A DNA stretch of 49,438 nucleotides from Palsa-892 sp035295845 (lineage in GTDB: Bacteria; Pseudomonadota; Alphaproteobacteria; Rhizobiales; Xanthobacteraceae), in contig DATGIF010000022.1 of NCBI GenBank assembly GCA_035295845.1, positions 1 to 49,438 of the forward strand, written 5' to 3'. The position numbers and the translations under genes were made by a program. The stretch's first letter is position 1. Every line of letters starts with the position of its first letter. A model generated the notes under the pieces. It was not told the origin of the DNA, ran no database searches, and saw nothing but the letters and a program-made list of their open reading frames with translations. Shown here piece by piece: positions 35,246 to 43,795 of the stretch.

Positions 35246-36085
35246 TCAGCCGCTCCGCGCTTTGCGGTCCTTGTAGAAGAATTTGTTGAGCTCGCCGCCG
35301 GAAGCGGCCTCAGCGAAGCCATCGAAGCGGCCTTCCTCTGCGATCTGCTTCGCCATCCGTATGAAACCGCCCCAGGCCGAGCGCGCGAGCGCGCCGCCGA
35401 CGGAAATGCGCCGCACGCCGAGCGCGGCCGCGTCCTTCACGGTGATTCCCATGGGCGAGCCAATCAGCAAATTCACCGGCTTCGGCGCCACTGCCTTCAC
35501 CACCGCCGAAATCTGCTCGGGCTTACTGATGCCGGGCGCATAGAGGCAATCCGCGCCCGCATTGGCATAGGCCTTGAGCCGCGCGATCACTTCGTCGAGG
35601 TCCGGTCGTCCGACGAGCAAGCATTCGGCGCGGCCGACGAGGAGCGTATCGCCGCCCGCTTTGTCGATCGCCGCGCGCGCCGCGCGAATGCGCGCGGCCG
35701 CGGCGTCAAGGTCATAAAGCGGCCTGTCCTTGTCGCCGGTGGAATCCTCGATCGAAAGCCCGGCAACACCGGTGTCGACCGCCAGCGTCACGCTTTCCGC
35801 GACGCCCGCCGGGTCCGCCGCGAAGCCACCCTCGAAGTCAGCGTTGATCGGCACGTCGGTCGCCGCCACCAGCGCCCGCAAATGCGCGAGCACCATCTCT
35901 CGCGTCACGTGGTTGTCGGGGAATCCCTGCGACCAGGCGAAGCCCGACGAGGTGCTCGCGAGCGCCTTGAAGCCCGCGCCCTCGAGCCAGCGCGCGCTGC
36001 CGATGTCCCACGGGTTGGGGATGACGAAGCAGCCGCTCGCGTGCAGCGCGTGAAAGGCTTTGCGCTTTTCGACGACCGTAGGCAT
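35246..36085 (-). CDS. Isocitrate lyase/PEP mutase-superfamily lyase
   Basis: This 279-residue protein belongs to the PEP mutase/isocitrate lyase superfamily (COG2513). NADFEGGF at residues 81–88 and SIEDSTGDK at 111–119 hold the Asp/Glu metal and substrate ligands. The isocitrate lyase cysteine loop KKCGH is missing, so it is not an isocitrate lyase; oxaloacetate decarboxylase, 2-methylisocitrate lyase-like or another 2-oxoacid lyase are possible. It starts 9 bases after the IlvD-type dehydratase and abuts the GNAT gene. A carbon–carbon cleavage step on the dehydratase product would fit. Confidence 0.87.
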   Translation of the reverse strand: MPTVVEKRKAFHALHASGCFVIPNPWDIGSARWLEGAGFKALASTSSGFAWSQGFPDNHVTREMVLAHLRALVAATDVPINADFEGGFAADPAGVAESVTLAVDTGVAGLSIEDSTGDKDRPLYDLDAAAARIRAARAAIDKAGGDTLLVGRAECLLVGRPDLDEVIARLKAYANAGADCLYAPGISKPEQISAVVKAVAPKPVNLLIGSPMGITVKDAAALGVRRISVGGALARSAWGGFIRMAKQIAEEGRFDGFAEAASGGELNKFFYKDRKARSG

Positions 36086-36094
36086 CGCGATCCC

Positions 36095-37903
36095 TCAGTG
36101 ATTGTCGCGCGGCACGCCGCTCGTCTGCGCCACGCGTTGATATTTGACCGCGGGCTTCAGCACCATGCCTTCGTCGAACTGCTCGATCATGCTGCGCTGG
36201 ATTTCCTGCCACGGTGTCTGGCTTTTGGGCGCCTTGTAGCCGCCCGCCTTTTCCAGCGCCGCGCGCCGTTCGGCGAGTTCAGCGGCTGAGATCAGAATAT
36301 TTGCTTCACCCTTTTTCAGATCGATGCGCACGCGATCGCCGGTCCGGAGCAGCGCGAGTCCGCCGCCCGCCGCCGCTTCGGGTGATGCATTCAGGATCGA
36401 CGGCGAGCCCGAGGTGCCCGACTGTCTTCCATCGCCGATGCAGGGCAACGACTTGATTCCGCGCGTGATCAGCGCGGCCGGCGGCTGCATGTTCACGACC
36501 TCGGCGCCGCCCGGATAACCGATCGGCCCGGCGCCGCGGATGAACAACATGCAGTGTTCATCGATTTTCAACGAGGGATCGTCGATGCGGCGGTGATAGT
36601 CCTCCGGTCCGTCGAAGACGATGGCGCGGCCTTCGAAGGCTTCCGGATCCTTCGGATTGGAAAGATAGCGGTCGCGGAACTCCTGCGAAATCACGCTCGT
36701 CTTCATCACCGCGCTGTCGAAGAGGTTGCCGTGAAGCACGATGAAGCCCGCCTCCTTCACCATCGGCGCGTCGTAGGTTTTGATCACGTCGCGATCCCAC
36801 GAACGCTTGCCGCGGCAATTTTCACCCATGGTCTTGCCGTTCGTCGTGTGCGCCCCCTCATGGATTTTCCCGGCCTCGATCAATTCGGCGACCACGGCCG
36901 GCACGCCGCCGGCGCGATGAAATTCCTCGCCGAGATATTTGCCCGCCGGCTGCATGTTCACCAAGAGCGGAATCTTGTGGCCGACGCGCTGCCAGTCCTC
37001 GACCGAAAGCGGCACGCCGATGTGGCGGGCGATGGCGTTGATGTGGATCGGCGCGTTGGTCGACCCGCCAATCGCGGAATTCACCACGATCGCGTTCTCG
37101 AACGCCTCGCGAGTGAGAATGTCGGAGGGCTTCAGATCCTCGTGCACCATCTCGACCGCGCGCACGCCCGTCTCGTAGGCGATCTGCCCGCGCTCGCGAT
37201 AGGGCGCGGGAATCGCGGCGCAGCCCGGCAGCGACATGCCGAGCGCTTCCGCGAGCGCGTTCATGGTCGAGGCCGTGCCCATGGTGTTGCAGTGCCCCGC
37301 CGATGGCGCCGACGAAGCGACGATCTGCATGAACCCCTCATAGTCGATCTTGCCGGCGGCAAATTCCTCGCGCGCCTTCCAGGCGATCGTGCCCGAGCCC
37401 GAGCGCTCGCCCTTCCACCAGCCGTTCAGCATCGGCCCGCCCGAGAGCACGATGGCGGGAAGGTTCACCGTCGCCGCCGCCATGATTGCCGCTGGCGTCG
37501 TCTTGTCGCAGCCCGTGGTCAACACCACGCCGTCGAGCGGGTAACCGTAAAGCACCTCGACGAGACCGAGATAGGCGAGATTGCGGTCGAGCGCCGCCGT
37601 CGGCCGCTTGCCGGTTTCCTGGATCGGATGCATCGGAAATTCGAGGGCGATGCCGCCGGCGGTGCGGATGCCTTCGCGCACGCGGTCGGCAAGCTGCAGA
37701 TGGTGCCGGTTACAGGGCGAAAGATCCGAGCCCGTCTGCGCGATGCCGATGATGGGCTTGCCCGATTGCAGCTCCTCGCGGGTGATGCCGAAGTTGAGGT
37801 AGCGCTCGAGGTAAATCGCGGTCATCCCTGGATTGTCGGGATTGTCGAACCACAATTGCGAGCGCAGGTGGCGTTTCGCGCTTTTAGCGCGGTTCTCGGC
37901 CAT
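36095..37903 (-). CDS. IlvD/Edd-family sugar-acid dehydratase
   Basis: This 602-residue Fe-S dehydratase has the three expected cluster cysteines: Cys64 (LSPCNRHH), Cys132 (TTGCDKTTPA) and Cys205 (GHCNTMGTA). Length and sequence (LWFDNPDNPGMTAIYLERY at the start) resemble the arabinonate/xylonate dehydratase branch, not branched-chain amino acid IlvD. It should convert an aldonic acid to its 2-keto-3-deoxy form. The ATG at 37903 has AAGGAGGAGA upstream, a very strong ribosome site. It is the first gene of a minus-strand run with the lyase, GNAT, SDR and DenD-like genes, and is divergent from an aminotransferase. Confidence 0.9.
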   Translation of the reverse strand: MAENRAKSAKRHLRSQLWFDNPDNPGMTAIYLERYLNFGITREELQSGKPIIGIAQTGSDLSPCNRHHLQLADRVREGIRTAGGIALEFPMHPIQETGKRPTAALDRNLAYLGLVEVLYGYPLDGVVLTTGCDKTTPAAIMAAATVNLPAIVLSGGPMLNGWWKGERSGSGTIAWKAREEFAAGKIDYEGFMQIVASSAPSAGHCNTMGTASTMNALAEALGMSLPGCAAIPAPYRERGQIAYETGVRAVEMVHEDLKPSDILTREAFENAIVVNSAIGGSTNAPIHINAIARHIGVPLSVEDWQRVGHKIPLLVNMQPAGKYLGEEFHRAGGVPAVVAELIEAGKIHEGAHTTNGKTMGENCRGKRSWDRDVIKTYDAPMVKEAGFIVLHGNLFDSAVMKTSVISQEFRDRYLSNPKDPEAFEGRAIVFDGPEDYHRRIDDPSLKIDEHCMLFIRGAGPIGYPGGAEVVNMQPPAALITRGIKSLPCIGDGRQSGTSGSPSILNASPEAAAGGGLALLRTGDRVRIDLKKGEANILISAAELAERRAALEKAGGYKAPKSQTPWQEIQRSMIEQFDEGMVLKPAVKYQRVAQTSGVPRDNH

Positions 37904-37987
37904 CGTCTCCTCCTTGGAGATTTGCTTTGGGCCGATTCATGCGCCTAAAGTGCGGGCAAAATCAATGACTAACACTACGAGGGAGCC

Positions 37988-39169
37988 ATGCTGCAGACCG
38001 TGCCGGCCTTCGATCGCATCGGCGAGGAAAATGCCTTCGCCGTGCTCGCACGCGCCACCGAGCTCGCGGCCAAGGGGCGCGACATCATCAATCTCGGCAT
38101 CGGCCAGCCGGATTTCTCGACGCCCAAGCACATCGTCGAAGCGGCGATCAAGGCGCTGAAGGACGGCCATCACGGCTACACGCCTGCGGTCGGCATCAAG
38201 CCGTTGCGCGAGGCAGTGGCGGCGGACCTGCACAAGCGCTTCAAAGTGAACGTCTCGCCCGACGAGGTGATGATCATGCCGGGCGGCAAACCGACCATGT
38301 ACATGGCGATCCTGATGTTCGGCGAGCCCGGCGCCGATATTCTCTATCCCGATCCCGGCTTTCCGATTTACCGCTCGATGATCGAATTCACGGGCGCGAA
38401 GCCCATCCCCGTGCCAGTGCGCGAGGAGAACGGCTTCGCGTTCTCCGCCGAGGAAACGCTGAGGCTGATCACGCCGAAGACGCGGCTCCTGATCCTGAAT
38501 TCGCCCGCCAATCCCACCGGCGGCGTGACGCCCAAAAGCGAGGTCGACAAGCTCGTGGCCGGGCTCGAGAAGCATCCCAACGTCGCGATCATGTCCGACG
38601 AGATCTACGATCACATGCTCTATGACGGCGAACAGCACGTCTGCCTGCTCTCGTACCCCGCGATTCGCGACCGGCTGATCCTGTTGAATGGCTGGTCGAA
38701 GACCTATGCCATGACCGGCTGGCGATTGGGCTACGCGATATGGCCGGGCAAGCTTTACGAATATGCCCGCAAGCTCGCGGTGAATTTATATTCCTGCGTC
38801 AACGCGCCGACGCAATATGCCGGCATCGCCGCGCTCACCGGCCCGCAGGATGCGGTCGCCAAAATGGTCGCCGAGTTCGACAAGCGGCGGAAGGTCGTGG
38901 TCGAGGGCCTGAACAAGCTCCCCGGCATTTCCTGCGCGACGCCGAAGGGCGCCTTCTACGCCTTCCCGAACGTCAAGCAGACCGGCTGGAAGGCGAAGGC
39001 GCTCGCCTCGGCGCTGTTGGAGGACGCCGGCGTCGCCATCATCGGCGGACCGGATTTCGGCGTGCTCGGCGAGGGCTATGTGCGTGTGTCCTACGCTAAT
39101 TCCACCGCGAATATTTTGAAGGCGCTCGAACGCATGGGCGAGTTTCTCGCCAACCGCAAGGCCGCGTAA
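37988..39169 (+). CDS. Class I/II PLP-dependent aminotransferase (aspartate aminotransferase-like)
   Basis: This 393-residue fold-type I enzyme has the PLP lysine Lys238 in NGWSKTYAMTGWRLGY. The motif NPTGG is at 175–179, with the DEIYDHM phosphate and pyridine contacts around 204–210. It should transfer amino groups between an amino acid and a 2-oxoacid. The substrate group (aspartate, aromatic, alanine) is not resolved. GGGAG precedes the ATG. It is divergent from the sugar-acid dehydratase gene with an 84-base gap, and no operon partner follows it. Confidence 0.93.
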   Translation: MLQTVPAFDRIGEENAFAVLARATELAAKGRDIINLGIGQPDFSTPKHIVEAAIKALKDGHHGYTPAVGIKPLREAVAADLHKRFKVNVSPDEVMIMPGGKPTMYMAILMFGEPGADILYPDPGFPIYRSMIEFTGAKPIPVPVREENGFAFSAEETLRLITPKTRLLILNSPANPTGGVTPKSEVDKLVAGLEKHPNVAIMSDEIYDHMLYDGEQHVCLLSYPAIRDRLILLNGWSKTYAMTGWRLGYAIWPGKLYEYARKLAVNLYSCVNAPTQYAGIAALTGPQDAVAKMVAEFDKRRKVVVEGLNKLPGISCATPKGAFYAFPNVKQTGWKAKALASALLEDAGVAIIGGPDFGVLGEGYVRVSYANSTANILKALERMGEFLANRKAA

Positions 39170-39206
39170 ATCGTTGCTCGACGCAACCCTATGAAGCCGC
39201 GAACGA

Positions 39207-39461
39207 TCAGCCGCGTTTTTTGTTGTAATCAATCGCGGGGTTGAGCATGCACCAGTCGCTATTGGCGGTTTTCGAAGCGATGCATTGCTGCAGCGTCTCG
39301 AAGTTGCACAAGAGTGGCGATTCGCCGCCAGTGTCTCCGCCGCCCGCTCCCTGTTGTAGGCAATAGGTTTCGTTTTTCCGCAATTTTTCCTGCGCCTGCG
39401 CGCTGACGGCGGGAGCGAGCAGCAAAACGGCAAGCCCGGCGGAAAAGATCCTGTACTTCAT
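39207..39461 (-). CDS. Small secreted DUF3551-like protein with four cysteines
   Basis: This 84-residue protein has a signal peptide ending SAQAQ near residue 24. The mature part holds four cysteines (34, 52, 60, 71), likely two disulfides, with the phrases LLCNFETLQQC and DWCMLNP. That pattern resembles DUF3551, a family abundant in Bradyrhizobium and relatives, of unknown function. I chose the ATG at 39461 for GGGAG upstream and the signal peptide. It lies 37 bases from the convergent aminotransferase stop and downstream of a DMT transporter gene on the same strand. Confidence 0.75.
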   Translation of the reverse strand: MKYRIFSAGLAVLLLAPAVSAQAQEKLRKNETYCLQQGAGGGDTGGESPLLCNFETLQQCIASKTANSDWCMLNPAIDYNKKRG

Positions 39462-39509
39462 TGTGCTTTCTCCCTTTCGTTTCCTGTGCATTGCCGGCGA
39501 CGCGGGGCG

Positions 39510-40436
39510 TCACGACTTCATCGCAAACCGGAAACCAATCGCGACGATCGCAAGCCCCACGAGCTGCGCGAGGCTTGGAATTTCGCCGAGGATAAGAAAT
39601 CCCGCAAGCATGGTGAAGCCCGGCACCAGCGCCGGGAATACCGCGGCGCGGCCGGCGCCGAGCGCGTTCACCGCGCGCGCATAAAGATAGACGGCGCCCG
39701 CGCCCGCAAGGCCGCCTTGCACGACGATCTGCAGAAGATTTTCGCCGTATCCCGCGGCGATCATGCCCCCGAAGCCGAAGAGAAGAGCGTGCAGCGGCGC
39801 GTAGACGAGAAGCGCAAGCGCGCTGACGACGCCAACGGCGCGCAAGGCGTCGATCCGCCACAGTGCGAGCAAAAGACCGAAGCCCGCCCACGACAGGCCC
39901 GCGGCCGCGAAGGAAAGGTCGCCGAGGATTCCGTGCGCGCCGATGGTGAAGGCGGCTTCACCGGCAAGCACGGTCAAACCGGCAACGATGGCCAGCGCTC
40001 CAATGACGCGGCTCGCGGGCAAGATCTCGCCTAGGACGAGCCACGCCAATAACAGGCCGCCGAGCATCGCCGTCGAGGGCTGGATCACCGCCCCGTGGCC
40101 GAGCGGCGCCGTGAGGAATCCCGAATAGCTGAGGATCGCCATGGTCGGTCCGCCGAGCACGGTGAGCGCGAGGCTCCGTCCCCAGCCGACGCCGCCGAGC
40201 GTTTTCAGGCCGTCGTGCAGCACGAAAGGCAGGAGGAAAAAGCCCGCCCAGGCATAGCGATGAAACGCGATATCCGCCGGATGCAGGCCGGCCTGGATGC
40301 CGTGACGCGCGGCGACGAAGCCGATCGCCCAGGCAAAGGCGGCGCCGGTGCCGCACAGAATTCCGATGATATTGGGCGAAAGCCATATGGGTCCCGCGAC
40401 CCGACGGGCCATGGCGCGTTCTTTCTGTCCGGACAT
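39510..40436 (-). CDS. DMT-superfamily (EamA-like) transporter
   Basis: This 308-residue membrane protein has about ten hydrophobic helices in two EamA repeats. The first opens at GTGAAFAWAIGFVAARHGIQAG and the second contains PALVPGFTMLAGFLILGE. It is probably an exporter of a small metabolite of unknown identity. Two ATGs are possible, 40436 and 40412, neither with a good ribosome site; the difference is eight residues. It is divergent from a solute-binding protein gene across a 220-base gap. Confidence 0.87.
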   Translation of the reverse strand: MSGQKERAMARRVAGPIWLSPNIIGILCGTGAAFAWAIGFVAARHGIQAGLHPADIAFHRYAWAGFFLLPFVLHDGLKTLGGVGWGRSLALTVLGGPTMAILSYSGFLTAPLGHGAVIQPSTAMLGGLLLAWLVLGEILPASRVIGALAIVAGLTVLAGEAAFTIGAHGILGDLSFAAAGLSWAGFGLLLALWRIDALRAVGVVSALALLVYAPLHALLFGFGGMIAAGYGENLLQIVVQGGLAGAGAVYLYARAVNALGAGRAAVFPALVPGFTMLAGFLILGEIPSLAQLVGLAIVAIGFRFAMKS

Positions 40437-40659
40437 GACACGATCGTATACGTCGCAGGCGCCGCCGCCGCTATCGAATTGACGGGGTTTTCCCGCAGAG
40501 CAGCGTTGCGGGCGGCGCGGGTCGACGGGAGTGCTAAACCAAACGGCAAAGCGGAGTTGTCAGCGCGTAGCGCGCCTGATAATCGGCACTCCGCCGCTTG
40601 AGGGATTTTCGAACAAACGCCAGGACCCGGAAAGCCAACCGGGCAACCATAAAGAGACG

Positions 40660-42006
40660 ATGAACATCCGCAGAATTCGCCGCCGCGGACTGACGCGCCG
40701 CGACGTGATCAAAACCGCCGCCAGCGCGGGACTTGCCGCGAGCGCCGGCCCATTTTTCCACGTCGCCCCCGCGCGCGCCGCGCGGACACTCAAAATCCTG
40801 CAATGGACCCACTTCGTCGCTGGCTACAACAAGTGGTTCAACACCAGCTACGTCAAGGAATGGGGCGCGAAGAACGACACCGAGGTGATCGTCGATAACA
40901 TCGCCCTCAGCCTCTTGTCCTCGCGCGCCGCCGCCGAGGTTTTCGCGCAGAAGGGGCACGATCTCGTGATGTTCCTGGCGCCGCCCTCGGCCTACGAGGA
41001 TCAGGTCGTCGACCTCGCCGACGTTTACACCGAATGCGAGAAGCGGCACGGCAAGCCGGTCGATCTCGCGGTGAAGAGCACGTACAACCCGCGCACCAGC
41101 AAATATTTCGCCTTTTCCGACAGCTACGTTCCGGACCCGATCAATTACCGCCTCGATCTGTGGGGCGAGATCGGCATGCAGCCGGATTCATGGGACAAAA
41201 TCCGCGCCGGCGGCAAAAAGATCAAGCAGAAGACCGGCATTCCGGCCGGCATCGGCCTTTCGGCCGAGCTCGACACCGCGATGGCCATGCGCGCCATCAT
41301 GTATTCGTTCGGCGCCCACGAGCAGGATGCCGAGGGCAATCTCACCATCAACTCGAAGGCAACGCTCGAGGCGATCAAATTCGTCAAGGCGCTGTTCGAG
41401 GAAACCGAAACGCCCGAAGTGCTCGCCTGGGATCCGTCTTCCAACAACCGGCAGATGCTCGCGGGCCGCTCGTCGCTCGTCATGAACGCAATCTCGATCA
41501 CGCGCGCGGGCGAGAACGACAAGCTGCCGATCCACGAGAAGATCGGCCTAGCCAAGGCCGCCCGCGGCCCCGTCCGCCGCCTGGGCCTCGAGCACGTGAT
41601 GGATTGCTACGTGGTGTGGAAGTTCGCCGAGAACATCGACGGCGCCAAGAAATTCCTCGTCGATTACGTCGACAATTTCCGCCAGGGATTTCTCGCGAGC
41701 GAGTTCTATAATTTTCCTTCTTTTCCCTCGACCGTGCCGGACCTGAAGCAGCTGATCGCCAAGGACGCGAAGGCGGTGCCCGCCGACAAATACGCGGTGA
41801 TGTCCGACGTCCTCGATTGGGCGACGAATGTCGGCTATCCCGGCTATGCCAATGCCGCGATCGACGAGACCTTCAACAGCTGGGTGCTGAACACGATGTT
41901 CGCGCGCGCGGCGACCGGCGTCGAGACGCCGGAGGACGCGCTCAAGCAGGCCACCGCGGCGATGAAGACGATCTGGGCGAAGTGGAAAGAGAAGGGAATG
42001 ATCTGA
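40660..42006 (+). CDS. Orphan extracellular solute-binding protein, Tat-secreted
   Basis: This 448-residue family 1 solute-binding protein starts with a twin-arginine signal, LTRRDVIKTA at residues 11–20, and probable cleavage after APARA near 40. The mature part resembles sugar-type receptors (WDPSSNNRQMLAGRSSLVMN is a family-like block). Unlike the receptor at 26092–27414, no permease or ATPase gene lies next to it. An imperfect inverted repeat, TCAGCGCG/CGCGCCTGA, lies about 80 bases upstream (40560–40579). I chose the ATG at 40660 for GAGAC upstream and the signal; the longer frame from 40531 is unlikely. Possibly it shares a transporter encoded elsewhere. Confidence 0.88.
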   Translation: MNIRRIRRRGLTRRDVIKTAASAGLAASAGPFFHVAPARAARTLKILQWTHFVAGYNKWFNTSYVKEWGAKNDTEVIVDNIALSLLSSRAAAEVFAQKGHDLVMFLAPPSAYEDQVVDLADVYTECEKRHGKPVDLAVKSTYNPRTSKYFAFSDSYVPDPINYRLDLWGEIGMQPDSWDKIRAGGKKIKQKTGIPAGIGLSAELDTAMAMRAIMYSFGAHEQDAEGNLTINSKATLEAIKFVKALFEETETPEVLAWDPSSNNRQMLAGRSSLVMNAISITRAGENDKLPIHEKIGLAKAARGPVRRLGLEHVMDCYVVWKFAENIDGAKKFLVDYVDNFRQGFLASEFYNFPSFPSTVPDLKQLIAKDAKAVPADKYAVMSDVLDWATNVGYPGYANAAIDETFNSWVLNTMFARAATGVETPEDALKQATAAMKTIWAKWKEKGMI

Positions 42007-42028
42007 CCCTTCGCCTTCGCGCGTCCGT

Positions 42029-42955
42029 CTAAAGCCGATAGATCCTCACCGCATTGTCGTGAAAGAGCTTCTGCTGGTCGCCGAGCGGAAGATCGGCGAC
42101 GGCCGCGCGAAAGCCGTCATAGATCGTATCGAACGAGCCGACGATGCTGTCGACCGGATAGTTGCTCGCGAACAGGCCGCGGTCGGCGCCGAAAATCTTG
42201 ATCGCATCGCGGATGATCGGACCGTTCGAGGCGAGCGTCCACGGCCGGTTCGGCTCGCCAAGGCCGGAGAGCTTGATCGCGACGTTGAAATGCGCTGCGG
42301 CCATTTCCATCGCGCGGCGCCAGCCGGCAAGGCCCTCGGCGCTGCGATCGTTCGGCAGACCCGCGTGCACGATGATGATCTGCGTCTTGGGAAAATCGGC
42401 GGCGAGCGCGGAAAGTGCATCCATGTGCCACCACGGGACCTGGATGTCGGCGGAGAAGCCGTGCTTCTCGAGGAGCGCATAGCCGCGCCGCCATTGCGGA
42501 TCGTCCATGGAGCCCGGCGCCCCGCGCTTCGCCTCGCGCGCGCTCGCCGCGGGCTTCGGAAAGTTGCGAATGCCGCGGGTGAGCGGGCTTCCGGCGTGGC
42601 CCGCGAGCACTTCCTCGATATCGCCGCGCTCAAGCGGCCCGTTGGCAACGAGCGCCGTCGGCAGGCCGCCTTCGCGCGCGACTTCCGTCACCCAGCGCGT
42701 TTCGCCGACGGGATCGGCGGGATTCCACCACGCTTCCTCGTGCACGGTCTTGACCACGCGATTTTTGCCGACGTCGCGCCGGTAATCGGCGGGCATGTAG
42801 TCGCGCTTGATCGAGGAATAGTCGCCGTAGCGGAAATGCACGGGCACGGGATCGCAAAGCCACGGATAGTAATTCTTGCCGAGCTGCCAGAAGTGCTGGT
42901 GCACGTCGACGATCGGAATTTGCCGCTGCGCCTCGAAAGCTTCGGAACTGGCCAT
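42029..42955 (-). CDS. Amidohydrolase-family (COG3618, lactonase-like) metal-dependent hydrolase
   Basis: This 308-residue TIM-barrel hydrolase starts with the metal motif VDVHQHFW (His19, His21). Later come VPWWHMDAL, HAGLPNDRSAEGL and FASNYPVDS, as in 2-pyrone-4,6-dicarboxylate lactonase and L-fuconolactonase-like enzymes. It should open a lactone or cleave an amide-like bond of a small organic acid. GGAG precedes the ATG. It converges on the orphan solute-binding protein gene with a 22-base gap, so a joint role is plausible but unproven. The substrate is unknown. Confidence 0.86.
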   Translation of the reverse strand: MASSEAFEAQRQIPIVDVHQHFWQLGKNYYPWLCDPVPVHFRYGDYSSIKRDYMPADYRRDVGKNRVVKTVHEEAWWNPADPVGETRWVTEVAREGGLPTALVANGPLERGDIEEVLAGHAGSPLTRGIRNFPKPAASAREAKRGAPGSMDDPQWRRGYALLEKHGFSADIQVPWWHMDALSALAADFPKTQIIIVHAGLPNDRSAEGLAGWRRAMEMAAAHFNVAIKLSGLGEPNRPWTLASNGPIIRDAIKIFGADRGLFASNYPVDSIVGSFDTIYDGFRAAVADLPLGDQQKLFHDNAVRIYRL

Positions 42956-43014
42956 GATCTCCTCGCCCGCGAAATCGGGCGGCGATCGTAGCAGAAATGG
43001 ACTACATAGAGCCT

Positions 43015-43593
43015 ATGACAACGAAAGGCTTCGCCCTGTTCGAGACGGCGATCGGCGCCTGCGGCATCGCCTGGAGCCCGCGCGGTATCGCCGGCGTGCA
43101 GCTTCCCGAGGCGAGCGCGGACAAGACCCGCGTCCGCCTGCAGCGGCGTTTTCCCGCGGCAAACGAGGCGCCGCCGACGCCGGAGGCGCAGCGCGCGATC
43201 GACGGGATCGTCGCGCTTCTGCACGGCGAGGCGGTCGATTTTTCGGCTGTCCGACTTGACCTCCAGGAGATGCCGGCATTCAACCGCCGCGTTTACGACA
43301 TCGCGCGCGCGATCCCTCCCGGTAAGACGCTTTCCTACGGCGAGATCGCGGCCAGGCTCGGCGAGCCGCGCGAGGTCGCCCGCGACGTGGGACAAGCGCT
43401 CGGACAGAACCCAATCCCCATCATCGTGCCGTGCCATCGCGTGCTTGCCGCCAATGGCAAGCCGGGCGGATTCTCCGCGAGCGGCGGCGTGACGACGAAG
43501 CTCCGCCTCCTCACCATCGAGAAGGCGAAACTTTCGGATTCCCCCGCGCTCTTCGATGAGCTGCCGCTCGCGGCCAAACCGCGGCGGCGATAG
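43015..43593 (+). CDS. ogt: Methylated-DNA–[protein]-cysteine S-methyltransferase
   Basis: This 192-residue suicide enzyme removes alkyl groups from O6 of guanine. The acceptor is Cys140 in VPCHRVL. The DNA-binding helix region with ARDVGQALGQNPIPII lies before it, and FSASGGVTTKLRLL after it. It lacks an AdaA zinc domain, so it is the Ogt type, not the Ada response regulator. I favour the ATG at 43015, where the family-like sequence begins (MTTKGFALFETAIG); the ATG at 42997 would add six residues. It is divergent from the amidohydrolase with only about 60 bases between. Confidence 0.92.
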   Translation: MTTKGFALFETAIGACGIAWSPRGIAGVQLPEASADKTRVRLQRRFPAANEAPPTPEAQRAIDGIVALLHGEAVDFSAVRLDLQEMPAFNRRVYDIARAIPPGKTLSYGEIAARLGEPREVARDVGQALGQNPIPIIVPCHRVLAANGKPGGFSASGGVTTKLRLLTIEKAKLSDSPALFDELPLAAKPRRR

Positions 43594-43602
43594 CACCCCG
43601 CG

Positions 43603-43639
43603 AAAACGAAAACGCCGCCAGGTCGAAAACCTGGCGGCG
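43603..43639 (-). terminator. Intrinsic terminator after the initiator tRNA
   Basis: A perfect 10-bp stem, CGCCGCCAGG with CCTGGCGGCG (43613–43639), is followed on the minus strand by TTTTCGTTTT. It lies 6 bases past the CCA end of the tRNA. It may also end ogt transcripts from the other side, though its plus-strand tail is poor in T. Confidence 0.85.
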
Positions 43640-43644
43640 TGATT

Positions 43645-43721
<77 letters not shown>

Positions 43722-43795
43722 ATAAACCTTCTTCTATTCGTTCACATTTATGTAGCAATCCGCCCGCGCGAACGGAAGGGCGGATCGCTTATTCT

